The notes under the pieces: generated by a model | What the model saw: only the letters and a program-made list of their open reading frames with translations | Databases searched by the model: none | What the model was told of the DNA's origin: nothing | From: Mikania micrantha | Taxonomy: Eukaryota > Streptophyta > Magnoliopsida > Asterales > Asteraceae | Direction of reading: 5' to 3' | NCBI GenBank assembly: GCA_009363875.1 | Contig: CM018691.1 | Coordinates: 44,885,399 to 44,949,398, forward strand | Length of the DNA stretch: 64,000 nucleotides | Shown: positions 22,390-31,985 of the stretch, piece after piece | Layout: each line of letters opens with the position of its first letter | Numbering within the stretch: the first letter of the stretch is position 1 | Position numbers and translations under genes: made by a program

Positions 22390-23570
22390 CAAAAATACAA
22401 ACTAAACTACGAAGCTCCGGATGGTCCAACGGATCCGTCGTCTGTGTAGACGCATAGCTCTGGCAATGATACAAGTTGTGACCCGTCGCGCACGATCTAA
22501 CACCACGTCGATGGTCCACTGGACCATATCCTCCACCCGATCGAGTCGTCGCTCAATGCCCTCGAGCTGTCGATCGGCGCATGCCTCCCATGCGACCCGA
22601 CGACGAGTGTCTTGTAAAACCTCGCCAGACTGGTCCACAAGATGGTGCAACAACGCCTCGAGTGCCTCGGTGAGGCACACCACACGGTAAACGTGTGGGG
22701 GATGCTGTGGTGGTGGGTCCTCGCGTGGTGGTGACCGAACCGGCTCCTCCCGAATCGGATCGGGCTCCGGCATTGCCTGGTCAGGCAGATCCTGAAGCAA
22801 ATGAAACATGCCTCTGCTGTGTGTGAGGTGGGTGACAAAGGCACCTCCCCACAATGTCCCACGCTCCTGTCGGTGGTAGAAGGAGGCGTAGTATAAGGCA
22901 AAACACCGTGCAAGGTTGCACGGCCTGCGAGTCATGAGTGAGTGAAGATAGAACAAATATGTCGTCGTCACCCACTCCTAGCTCTGTTCGCGACCTGAGA
23001 TCGTCGTCAAGACGCACCAGTGGATGTATCGAATCAGAGGATCTCTAATGGTCGATGCCCGTAATCGGTGGCTGGTAAACGGCGTGTCAGAGATCTGCGG
23101 CCACCAAGCCCTCATCACTCCGTCCTCACCCTACGTTAGCCAATGGGTGAATGTGTCAGTCACGGTCTCCGGCTCGTAGTATATACCTAAAATCATGACG
23201 AATCGCTCGATCTACATCTCCATGTGTTGTCCGCATAACGAGAACTCGATGTCAGGAGGAAGCTTCACGTCCTCCTGCTCAGGAACTGCAGCCTGGTGAG
23301 CTTTGTATCGAAAGGTCGATAGAAACTACATGGTGATCAGCCTGTATATGGGCAAATCGGCTGTATCGAATAAACGAGTCCACGGCATCTGTAAGAACTC
23401 CCCAATCAATGCAACGTGGCGTCGCCACACTCATCCGTATAATACGACGGAACTAAATCGTTGTCGCTCTACCAGGCACGAACTGCAGCAATTCGTGCTG
23501 CGCGAGCTGTAACGCCTCAGCATCGAGGTCCCCGACGTTGTCATGCAGTGGAACACTGGTCAAGACAGTC
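22390..23570 (-). pseudogene. Athila-like retrotransposon ORF1 remnant
   Basis: On the - strand the frames read, from 5' to 3': QLAQHELLQFVPG, a TAG, FRRIIRMSVAT and CIDWGVLTD (encoded about 23410-23510); then RAWWPQISDTPF and STIRDPLIRYIH (about 22990-23080); then TTTYLFYLHSLMTRRPCNLARCFALYY and RQERGTLWGGAFVTHL; and finally a proline-rich and a helical segment. This block order matches the conserved domain annotated as Arabidopsis retrotransposon ORF-1 (Athila) in plant genomes. At least two in-frame stops and several frameshifts are present. No adjoining pol is visible. The + strand ORFs of this GC-richer patch are shadows of it. Confidence 0.7.
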
Positions 23571-23830
23571 GTACTAGTCAAACGTTAAAAAAAAGGTGTC
23601 CAATACGGGCCATACTGGTCAAGACGGCCCGTACTTCTGTTGGCCGTCTCAAACAAAACCAGGCCGTCTTAGTCCAAGACGGCTCGTACTGGTCAAGACG
23701 GTCCGTCTTGGCCATACCAAGCCAAAACTAGGCCATCTGTCCAAGACGGCTTGTACAGGTCAAGACGGGCCCGTCTTGGCCATAGCAGGCCAAAGCCAGG
23801 TCGTCTGGCCAAAATATGTACCTAGTGTCA
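23540..23830. repeat. Imperfect repeats of GGTCAAGACGGCCCGTACT
   Basis: Variants of tactggtcaagacggcccgt occur near 23563, 23610, 23688 and 23757, with inverted ggccgtctt words between them. The region is upstream of the Athila ORF1 on its own strand. Similar words flank the ORF on the other side (21755-21965) and reappear at 25300-25345. Confidence 0.7.
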
Positions 23831-24009
23831 GACGGGGTATATAGATCAATACGAGAGAATATGTGAGTGTTTTTTTGTGTGAGAAAAGTAAAAATGAGAC
23901 TGAAATTAAAATATAAGCTAGAACAGTATAGGCCGTACTGTTCAAACTTTAAATTTTTTTTACATATACACAAATAATTCATTTTTATTACATTTAATCA
24001 AAGAATTTG

Positions 24010-24530
24010 TTGTTTTTACATTTACACGTCTATGAAGTCGACCAACTTATTTGCATCTATAAATCTTTGATATTCTTGCTGCCTGTCATGATATATGAAC
24101 TTCTAGTCGGATGCGGCATCATTTCGGTAATGTTTCCATATAGGATTTACCGTTGGCATTGGATAATCTCCTTGTAATGTAACATTAATGAACTGGACGC
24201 CAAGATGAACTACCAATACTACGTTATGTCGCACTAAACTATAAGCAAATGTCCACAAAGGGAAAATGGTTCGAGCACCTCGATTGCTGAAAAGGTGAAC
24301 GATTACACCAAATCTTTGAGCAATTACTAAGCTTGTGTGAGGCATAAGCATTCAATGTTCGCTAAGAGCATGTGCAATCTGTTGCCAATTTATTGTGTTG
24401 CGTAGTACATCATAAGATCCGGGGTCGTAGGAATTAAACAAATATTTGTACAGATATGCGTTGAAATCCAATTTTTTCAAGAGTCGTTGTCGAATAAATG
24501 CTTGTATAAGTACAAATTCTATCCATCAAT
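24010..24530 (-). pseudogene. OTU-like C-terminal domain of a MULE-type protein (decayed)
   Basis: A single frame of about 170 codons with two stops. It begins EFVLIQAFIRQRLLKKLDF, passes NTINWQQIAHALSEH, stop, MLMPHTSLVIAQRFGVIVHL, then HNVVLVVHLGVQFINVTLQG, PMPTVNPIWKHYR, stop, and ends with YQRFIDANKLVDF. The order 'W..MPxTxxxIAxxxxxxVxxLS' followed by 'FxxVxLxxxxPxPxxxxxWxxHR' is that of the OTU-like cysteine-protease fold at the C-terminus of plant Mutator-like and FAR1-type proteins. No transposase core lies nearby. The call is by pattern memory only. Confidence 0.5.
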
Positions 24531-24596
24531 TATCCTAGATTTTTAGGCGGACTGTAACTAGCTTTATGATTCAAACCCTTACTATATATATATATA

Positions 24597-25034
24597 GGCC
24601 ATGTATAAAATGGAAACCTACTTATGTTGAAGAAACTTTGGAAACTTTGAAAAAAACAATGTAAACAAACCCAAAAAAAAATTATTTATTTATAGTTTTG
24701 TAACGTCGTTAGGGTCAATTTTATAAAAAAATGAAAAAAGCGCCGAGCCATTTTTTTTAAAAAATAATTTGTCGACGATGTAACAAAGACGTAATACAGC
24801 TGTACAGCTGTGTACATCGTGTTACGTCTGTGTTACAGCTGTGTTACGTTTTTGTTACATCATCGACAAATTAATTTTTTTTTAAAAAATAGCTCGGCGC
24901 TTTTTTCATTTTTTTATAAAATTGACCCTAATAATGTTACAAAACTATAAAAAAAAATTGGGTTTGATTACATTGTTTTTTCAAAGATTCCAAAGTTTCT
25001 TCTACTCAAGTGGGTTTTCAAAATATCATTCCCT
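24597..25034. mobile_element. Foldback MITE family D in TA tracts
   Basis: The left arm has ttgaagaaactttggaaac and caatgtaa; the right arm has ttacattg and ccaaagtttcttctac. Interior arms with gcgccgagccattttt and aaatagctcggcgc match inverted. The centre repeats cagctgt and gttacg words. Both borders are TA tracts. There is no ORF. Confidence 0.8.
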
Positions 25035-25965
25035 TATATATATATATAGCAGTAATTAACTCTTGAAAAGAGATGACTGGTTTATAGATCGGTGCTTGTG
25101 GGCGGCACATTGCTGGAGAGGTTACTTCTGTAAGAGTGATTATTTGATTGATGCGTGTACTATGGCAATAAGGTCCCACACTCTGTACCTCCTTTGAAAA
25201 TAATAAATACTTTTTATTACTATAAGGGTAGTATAGGGTCATACGGCCATATTTTTTTCAACTGTCAGCCAAATCTGACAAATTTTGAAAAAATCTGACA
25301 TTCATAAGAGCCGTATAGGTCATACGACCCGTATGAAACTAGGTCGTGTTAACTAATCCATAGAGGTGTCCAAATAACGCTCCCCTTTTGTAAAATGCCT
25401 ATTTTAATTTGATTTTTGTAGGTCTGAGTGTCTGACATTCCACAGGAAATAACTAATAGTTAATGATGAACAACTAAAAATACGTACAATTGTCCATCTG
25501 TAAAAAAACATGTTATTTCAAGTATATTTCAACTTGCGAAATAGATTGTCTTTTGCTATTTTTTTAAGTATCATTGCAAATTAGACTAATGGTGAAAATT
25601 TTTCTTCTTTAAAACTAAAAAGGATTTTTTTATCTAAATGTAACAAATTGATTCTTTAAATAAATGTCCGCATAACAATATTTTTACCTTCTATTACATG
25701 CTTACCAAGTGAAATAATTTGAAGCATAACACCAATACATAAATCATTTGCAGAAACAAATGACTCTAAACACCATAGAAGGATCAATAGCTTCCATATT
25801 AATTTTTGATTCGGCAATTCTTATATATATCTTAATGTCATTAAGCACATCAGTGAGTATGAGCTCTCTTATAGAAGATCATTAAAATGTTTTGTTCGAA
25901 TAATGTTATTAGAGCTAAGGTGTTTTTTTATCCTCTTGAACACAATGATAGCAAACGATTATATA
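25035..25965. other. No gene found
   Basis: AT-rich. The words agccgtataggtcatacg and acccgtatg at 25305-25345 resemble the repeats around the Athila remnant, so the element may continue past the family D insertion. Nothing else could be identified. Confidence 0.3.
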
Positions 25966-26362
25966 CACTACAACAATATCTATCTATTGCGACGATGGCT
26001 ATAGCGACGAAAGAAGATGACTTGTCGTCGCTGAAGGGTTACCCTTTTTTTTTTAATATTTCAGGTATTGCGACGATCAGTCGTCGCAATAGGGACAGGA
26101 AGGAAAAAATATTTTTCCCGGTTGAGGGAAAATATGTTGCGACAAACTGTCGTCGCTATAGGTCAATTTTTTTTGTTTTTTCTTTAATTATTAATGCTGA
26201 TAATAAATTAATAATATTTAAAAAAGAAATTATTAAAAGCAGGTTGTGACGAGAAGTCGTCACTATAGCTTTAAGTACAATTTTTAATCACAGAAAAGCT
26301 ATATAAAAAGAAACGCCGTCGTTTTGATCCCCCTATAGCGACGACATGTCGTCGCTATAGGG
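25966..26362 (+). mobile_element. CACTA-like transposon terminus with inverted sub-terminal repeats
   Basis: Begins CACTACAACAATATC, the CACTA terminal signature, followed by repeated GCGACGA/TCGTCGC words (near 25987, 26001, 26023, 26068, 26082, 26139, 26150, 26250). It ends in a perfect 32 bp palindrome at 26331-26362 with half-site CCCTATAGCGACGACA. Sub-terminal repeats of this kind bind the CACTA transposase. The other end was not found. Sequence to about 26880 may be element interior, into which the Sirevirus then inserted. Confidence 0.65.
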
Positions 26363-26589
26363 TTAATTATAGGGTTTTCTTCACCGAACCTTCATTTTTG
26401 CACAGACGGCCTTTTTTACTTCCAAGGGGCGATTTTCGGCGATTTTCAACATATTTGGCCGATTTCAAGGTATTTCTTTTGATATGAATCATTTGTGATG
26501 CGTATTTAACATTCATATGTTTTTTTTCCTGCAATTTTTAGGATTTTTTTGATATTTTTTAAAGATTAGTTTATATGTTTATGCTGGTT

Positions 26590-26880
26590 TGTATGTGTGA
26601 AGATTGGTTGGTATTTCTTGTGCATATGCTCGTATGTATATGTGTACTTTCGTGTATATATGATATTTTGTATGTATATGTCATTTTGTATGTGTATGTT
26701 TGTATTGGATAGTGACTTGGTATGTATGTATGTGTAGGCTGATTTTATTTGTATGTTTGGATATGTATCTATATGTATTTGGATAGTGATTTGGTGCGTA
26801 TGTATTGGATAGTGATTTGGTATGTATGTATGTGTTTGTATGTGTATGTTTGAGTATGTGTATGTGTATGTTTGAGTATG
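26590..26880. repeat. Degenerate GTATGTATGTGT minisatellite
   Basis: Repeated words tgtatgtatgtgt, ggatagtgatttggt and tgtgtatgtttg. The Sirevirus target site lies at its right edge. The similar text resumes after the element at 39052-39150. Confidence 0.75.
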
Positions 26881-26884
26881 TATA
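26880..26884. repeat. Target site duplication GTATA (left)
   Basis: GTATA precedes the LTR end TGTAGGATCGGG and recurs at 39047-39051 after TCTTTACA. Confidence 0.9.
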
Positions 26885-27751
26885 TGTAGGATCGGGTTGT
26901 TAAATCTCAACAACACTTAGACAAGTATTTCTTACTTAATTCTAACAGATACGGAATATTCTGTTAGAATTATCTCACAATCACACTCAAGATGACAAAG
27001 AAATAATCGTTGAACAATAACAGATAATAACACAAGAGTAATTTCAAGCTCAAGGATATATTTCTCTCAAAGTAGAAGTGTACAAGCACACAAGCACACA
27101 TTGTAAGTTTACAATGGGAGGTTATATAGCCGAGGCTACAACCGTATACACTTAGGAATACAAGTTGGGTATACTAGACAAGTACATAAAGTAAAGCTTA
27201 TTCTAGTATATTGAGTGTCTTAACATGCTAAGACACTCAGTCATAATCATTATACAAATAGACATTGACTTTATCAAAGACTACTAAATACAAAAGACAT
27301 TTAATGTTGCTGATCTTCAAGGCTTCAGATAATCTTTTGTATTTAATGCAGCATGGGAGAAGTAAGGTAACTTATCTGACTCATTACATGTTGTCTCTAT
27401 CTTTACTCAGACCAGCATGTCTTGTGTCAGTACCTTTTTGTACTTTGAACGTGTTCAGCTACAGTCTTTGATTAAGGGATCTTTTCGGAAGTCTTTGTCT
27501 TTTTGAGGAAGTTGCTGAGTAGAGTCTTCGGAAGCATTTGATGGTCGGAAGCTCTGAAGCTCTTAAATCTTCTAAGTGTGGGTCTTCCGAAGCATTTGTC
27601 TTGTACAACCTTTGGCAGGAATAAGTTATCCTTCGGAAGCAATGTTGCTTCCGAAGAGTAACTTCTTCCTTCGGAAGGGTGTTATTCTTTGCGGCATTTA
27701 CTTAGACAACATAGGAGGTTTGGTGAGCATCAGCCTTTATTAGTCTTTACA
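26885..27751 (-). repeat. Sirevirus 3' LTR (867 bp)
   Basis: In + orientation it runs from TGTAGGATCGGG to GTCTTTACA. Against the 5' LTR I count substitutions at gatacgg/gatgcgg, aacatgc/aacaggc and caacctt/caaactt, and one inserted T at the inner end (tgtagg/tgagg). It includes a perfect 26 bp palindrome at 27631-27656, arms CTTCGGAAGCAA around TG. Confidence 0.95.
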
Positions 27752-27764
27752 GTCTCCCCCTAGG
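27752..27764 (-). other. Sirevirus polypurine tract
   Basis: On the - strand cctagggggagac precedes the LTR start TGTAAAGAC, 18 bp after the third ORF's stop. Confidence 0.9.
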
Positions 27765-27782
27765 CTGATGCTACCAAAACTC

Positions 27783-30700
27783 CTAAGGAAGGAACCTTGG
27801 CTTCCATGTACCCCTCAGTACCTGTGCCCTTTTTCTTATCAATCTGAAGCCTGTCCTCCCATCTGATCCATTGTCAGGATTATTGAGAGGGAGCTTATCT
27901 AGATCAAGGATATAGGGTTTGGCCAACATCGTCAGATGCATAAGATCCACCAGTTTTATTTCTCCATTGTAGTCGGTGAGGGTGAATGTCTTTTCTTGTG
28001 CATTGAAGCTCCAATTTACTAAGGGGATGTATGAATGCTCATGCATTAGTCTACGGATATCCCTTATATCTTCTCGAGATTGTGTAGTTTCTGGAGCTGC
28101 TTCTGGCGTGACTTCAGGTACTGAGATTATTGCTTCAGGCTCAGAGTCAGAGGAGATGGCCGATGTTCTCTTTTTCCTTCTGGCCATGCTCTTTCTTCTT
28201 ACGAGTCTTGGTCTGTCTTGAGCAGTGGTCTGACTCCTCAGAACTATGGCCTGTTGGGACTCCTCAGCAACCGAGGGTTCTGTTCTCCTCTCACCATCCA
28301 GTGTCTGTCTCTCAGGATCAGGGTTTTGTGATTATTGTTTTCTTGTATTCTTCTTACCCTTTTTGATCTTGATCACTGAAGAGATTGGCATGTTATCCAT
28401 AGAAGGACTTGATGGAGGAGATGATTGTTCTTCTTTAGGATTTGGGGGGAACATTTTGGGGAACATGGCTTTGGTTGCTTCCCCACACATAACCTCTTCT
28501 CCATCTCTGATTCCTGCACCAGAGAGGGGAAACTCTATTCTAGCTCCTCCCCCTAAACCTAAGCCTATCATTAGGTTTGCTTTTTGAGCCCTTATTTTTT
28601 CAATTGAAGGTAACTCACCTCTGGCAATTTTGGCCTTGATGTCTCTGATATGCGTATCCATGGTTGAGTTCTTCATTGGGCCTAGCTGCCGAGCATGGAA
28701 GCCATACTCCAGGAGAAAGGCTTTGCACTTGTCTCTGTAGGCCTTGTTCTTCTGTGTCTTTGTTAGAGCAATCTGGACTTTGGATGCAGCAGCTTCCTGT
28801 TCCTGCTGCTGTACTTTGTCCAGCTCGGCAGCCATCTGAGGTACCGACCAGAGCCATACTTCATCGAAGTCATAGCCTCTCTCTTCGAGCAGAGCAGAGA
28901 GTCTAACTCGTTCTTCATCTAGAGAGGTATCTGGCCGGCCCTTTATTTTCTTTGGTCTTCTCTCCTCCTGTTGTGCTTCCTCCTCTGGGGTGAGCTTTCT
29001 TTTTCCTTTGTCATCAACTGTTACATTTACCCCAGAGGAGATTTCTCCTGTAGCCTCACCAATTGGTTCATCGGCATGTAGCTCCTCTGTGGAGGAATCA
29101 TCAAGAATGACTGGGCCTTCGGAAGCAGCTGCAGCTTTGGAATTAACCTCAGCATTCACTGTCTCCTCCAGTTGACCAATCACCTTAGATGATTCCTTAT
29201 TAGATTCCACAATGGGCTCAGGAGAGGAAGAGAGAGCTTCAGCAGCTTCTGTCCCAGAAGGAGACACAGGTTCCATGGATATTGGTTCTTCTTGTGTGGT
29301 TTCTTCCATGGCAACCTGAGCTACAGTCTCAGTAGGAGACTTAGTCCCAGAAGGGGACTGAGATTCCAAAGAGACATTTGAAGTTTGCTGTTCTGTCTCT
29401 TTGGAAACCTCCCTTGTATCCTCAGAAGAAGAAGAAGAGGAAATAGAGGAAACTTGAAAGTAGGTACCCAAGAAGTCATCCCATTCAGCAGTCAAGGTGA
29501 CTATGGATGGGTTAACTTCTTGTGCACCCTCCTCTTCTCTTGCTTCTGATCCTGACCCTGCAGTTGATGCATTCTCCCCCTTTTTGGTAGCATCAGGGGA
29601 AGTGAAGGTGGTAACATCAGGATCAGGATGAAAAGGATGTAGAACAACATGTGGACGCCTCCTGAGATCCAGAAAGGTTGCATCTTTGGTCTGGAGCTCA
29701 AGCCGCAGGGTAGCCACCTCAGCTTCCAAATGAGCTACCCTGGCTTGGAGGGAAGTAATTGTGGCCGTCAATTCCTGTGTGTGTGTGCCCTCATCCACAT
29801 TAGTGGAATCCTTGGGTGATGGAGTACTGAGCCGAGCTCCTGCACCTCCACCACCAGAAGTGGTTTCTTGGCTCCCTGGATTCCCTTCATTAAGAAGGGC
29901 TTCAAAGAAGTCCTCCCCAACATAGGTTGCCACAGGTGAGGTCCTATTACCTGTACCACTGTCCTGTGGATCTTTATTAAGATCGACAGTAGTGGCAGCC
30001 TCACCTGCATTGACCCCTTCAGAACTACTAGGGCCAACCTCTGATTGAATAGGCCTTGGGTCAGGAAACCTTGCCTGTAACTGTGTCACCACTCTCATTA
30101 AGGTTTGGGTAGTGGGAGAGAGTGGTTCCTCCACGGGTACGGCTGAAGTTCCGTGAGCCTGGGTAATAGTATGGGTGGGGGGCATTTCTGGATGGTAAGA
30201 ACCTGGAGACTTGGGAGACAGTCTCTGATCTAATGAAGTTGCTTCATGAGAAGCAGACTCGATTATGGGTGCATCCCTTTGAATATTCTCAGTTATGTTT
30301 TGTGACATAAGCTGAGGGCTTTCAGGTTGGGTTAGGGCAGCCACAGGTTCCAGAGGAAGAACCTGTGAATCAACATGAGGTGTGGCTGACACCTTAGGTG
30401 GGACTGTGCCCTTAGCAGTCCTTTTCACCTTTTTCTTTGTGGGTTCAGAGGAAGGGGCCTGCACAACTGTAGAGAGTTGGACAGGGGTTCGTTTGCGTTT
30501 GTAGGTTATCTTTATAGGATGAGGAACAGAAATGGAAGGTGTGGGTTCAGCATCTGTGGGGTTAACAGAGCTGTCACCTTCAGGAGTAGTTGACTCCATA
30601 GATGGAAGAAGAGGAGCGAATTTCCCAGAGAACTGAGCACTCGTCTTCTTCAATTGAACAAAAACCTTGGAAGAAACCAAGGGCATTTTGTATGTATTCC

Positions 30701-31337
30701 CAGTTAGAGAGAGGGAAGATCCCAATTCTTCATTGAAAATTTGTTGCAAAAACCTGGGATACATGCAAAACTTCTTTGGTGACGAGATATTGTCAACCAA
30801 ATTATTGAAGATGAAAGCAGAAAAATTAAATAGTTGATTAGAGACCAAGCCATGAATAGCCGAAGCTAAGTCAGATGGAACTTGGTCCCAACCACCAGAT
30901 TTATTGGAAAGACAGTGTAAAAACAAATGTATGAGGTACTTGTAATTATAGGACACTCTACCCTTCAAATATGTTGTTGAAGGAAGAGGACCTTCGTACC
31001 CCATCGACTGAAAAGTCGATGCTACCTCATCCTTTGTGAAAGACACTCTTCCACCGGCATCATTGAGTTTAAGATGCCGACAGACGGTTTCCACAGTAAG
31101 AACAATGGGATGAGCATCAATGGTGGCAAGAAGAGAGCGACCATTGGAAGATGAGGAAACAGAACAAGATGCCCAAAACTGTTGGTGATGAGATTCATAC
31201 ACCAAGGGCTGTATGGTTAGTGCAAAGAAATACCTGCTCCTTTGAAGAAAGGAGATGATTGGTGCGAAATCGTTATCATGCTCTGCCGATAACTCCGCAG
31301 GTACATTGTGAGCAGGTTTGAAAGCAAGAAGATCCAT
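27783..31337 (-). pseudogene. Sirevirus third ORF, 1001 codons then one TAA and about 182 more
   Basis: Starts MDLLAFKPAHNVPAEL. Residues 1-240 form a mostly helical domain (ESHHQQFW, YLKGRVSYNYKYLIHLFLHC, NNLVDNISSPKKFCMYP). About 240-540 is Pro/Ser/Thr-rich with a basic patch near KKKVKRTAKG. A coiled coil follows near residues 540-585 (ITSLQARVAHLEAEVATLRL). An acidic Ser-rich stretch leads to a lysine-rich helical block (GRPDTSLDEERVRLSALLEE) and a Gly-rich GLGLGGGARIEFPL. TAA at 28332-28334 replaces CAA of the other copy; the frame then stays open to 27783. It lies in the envelope position of Sireviruses, but no signal peptide or membrane helix is visible. The function is unknown. The N-terminal domain resembles 'putative plant transposon protein' entries, from memory only. 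Confidence 0.85.
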
Positions 31338-31985
31338 GGAAGTTTGTGATTTTTAGGGCACGATTTGGGAGATCGAAGAAAAGAAGATTTCAAAGTGAAA
31401 CGGTTTGTGAGAATTCGAATGAGCGGGAGACCTTTATATACCTTCGGATTTCAGCATTTAATATATAGACACATTAAATTTGAGATCCAGATGTCAGATA
31501 AAGGACTTCCGATGACAGCTGGTTTCACAATAAATGTAAGAATTTTCATTAAGTTCTGAATTGCTTCCGAAGATGTGGCTTTCGAAAGGAGTGAATTAGA
31601 CAACAAAGTTTTCTGAGGAGATTTGCTTCCGAAGTATAAATTTTATAAAGTCGGAAGCACTGCTTCTGAAGGATCAGAAGCAATGATTAAGAAGAATACA
31701 CTTAATACATCGGAAGCAAATGACTGTAATGTAAGTTAATCAGACAAAATGTTCTTCGGAAGACACCTTCTTCTGAAGAGTACCTTTAGAAGCCTATGCT
31801 TCCGAAGTTTTATGTATCGAAAGAGTATTGCTTCAGAAGATAATTTAACTTCTGAAGTGTGAGAACTTCCGACTTAGAAAAAAAAATGCTTCCGAAGACT
31901 TAACCAATCTTCTGCTAAGTAATTACTCATCAGAAGATAAGTTGAGTTTATCTTCTGAAGAATGATTTATTCCCTATGTATTCAT
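31338..31985. repeat. Sirevirus spacer with CTTCCGAAG inverted motifs
   Basis: Between the pol stop and the third ORF. At least 15 copies or one-base variants of CTTCCGAAG/CTTCGGAAG/CTTCTGAAG lie in 31560-31960, in both orientations and often about 20-40 bp apart. The first 100 bp upstream of the ORF (31340-31440) has ttatataccttcgg-like text, a possible TATA box for a subgenomic transcript. The same design precedes the third ORF of the second copy. Confidence 0.8.

Noticed and set aside
22421..22690. Arg-rich ORF on the + strand
   Set aside because: It is the antisense shadow of the Athila ORF1 remnant, whose - strand reading shows conserved blocks.
26566..26916. 116-codon - strand ORF rich in His, Thr, Tyr and Ile
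   Set aside because: It is a translation of the GTATGTATGTGT minisatellite, without a motif, and crosses the Sirevirus border.
27265..27471. 68-codon + strand ORF, repeated identically at 38560-38766
   Set aside because: It occurs twice only because it lies in both Sirevirus LTRs, antisense to the element, with no motif.
28990..29175. Ser-rich + strand ORFs across 28.2-29.2 kb
   Set aside because: They are antisense to the Sirevirus third ORF, whose - strand frame is open for about 1000 codons.
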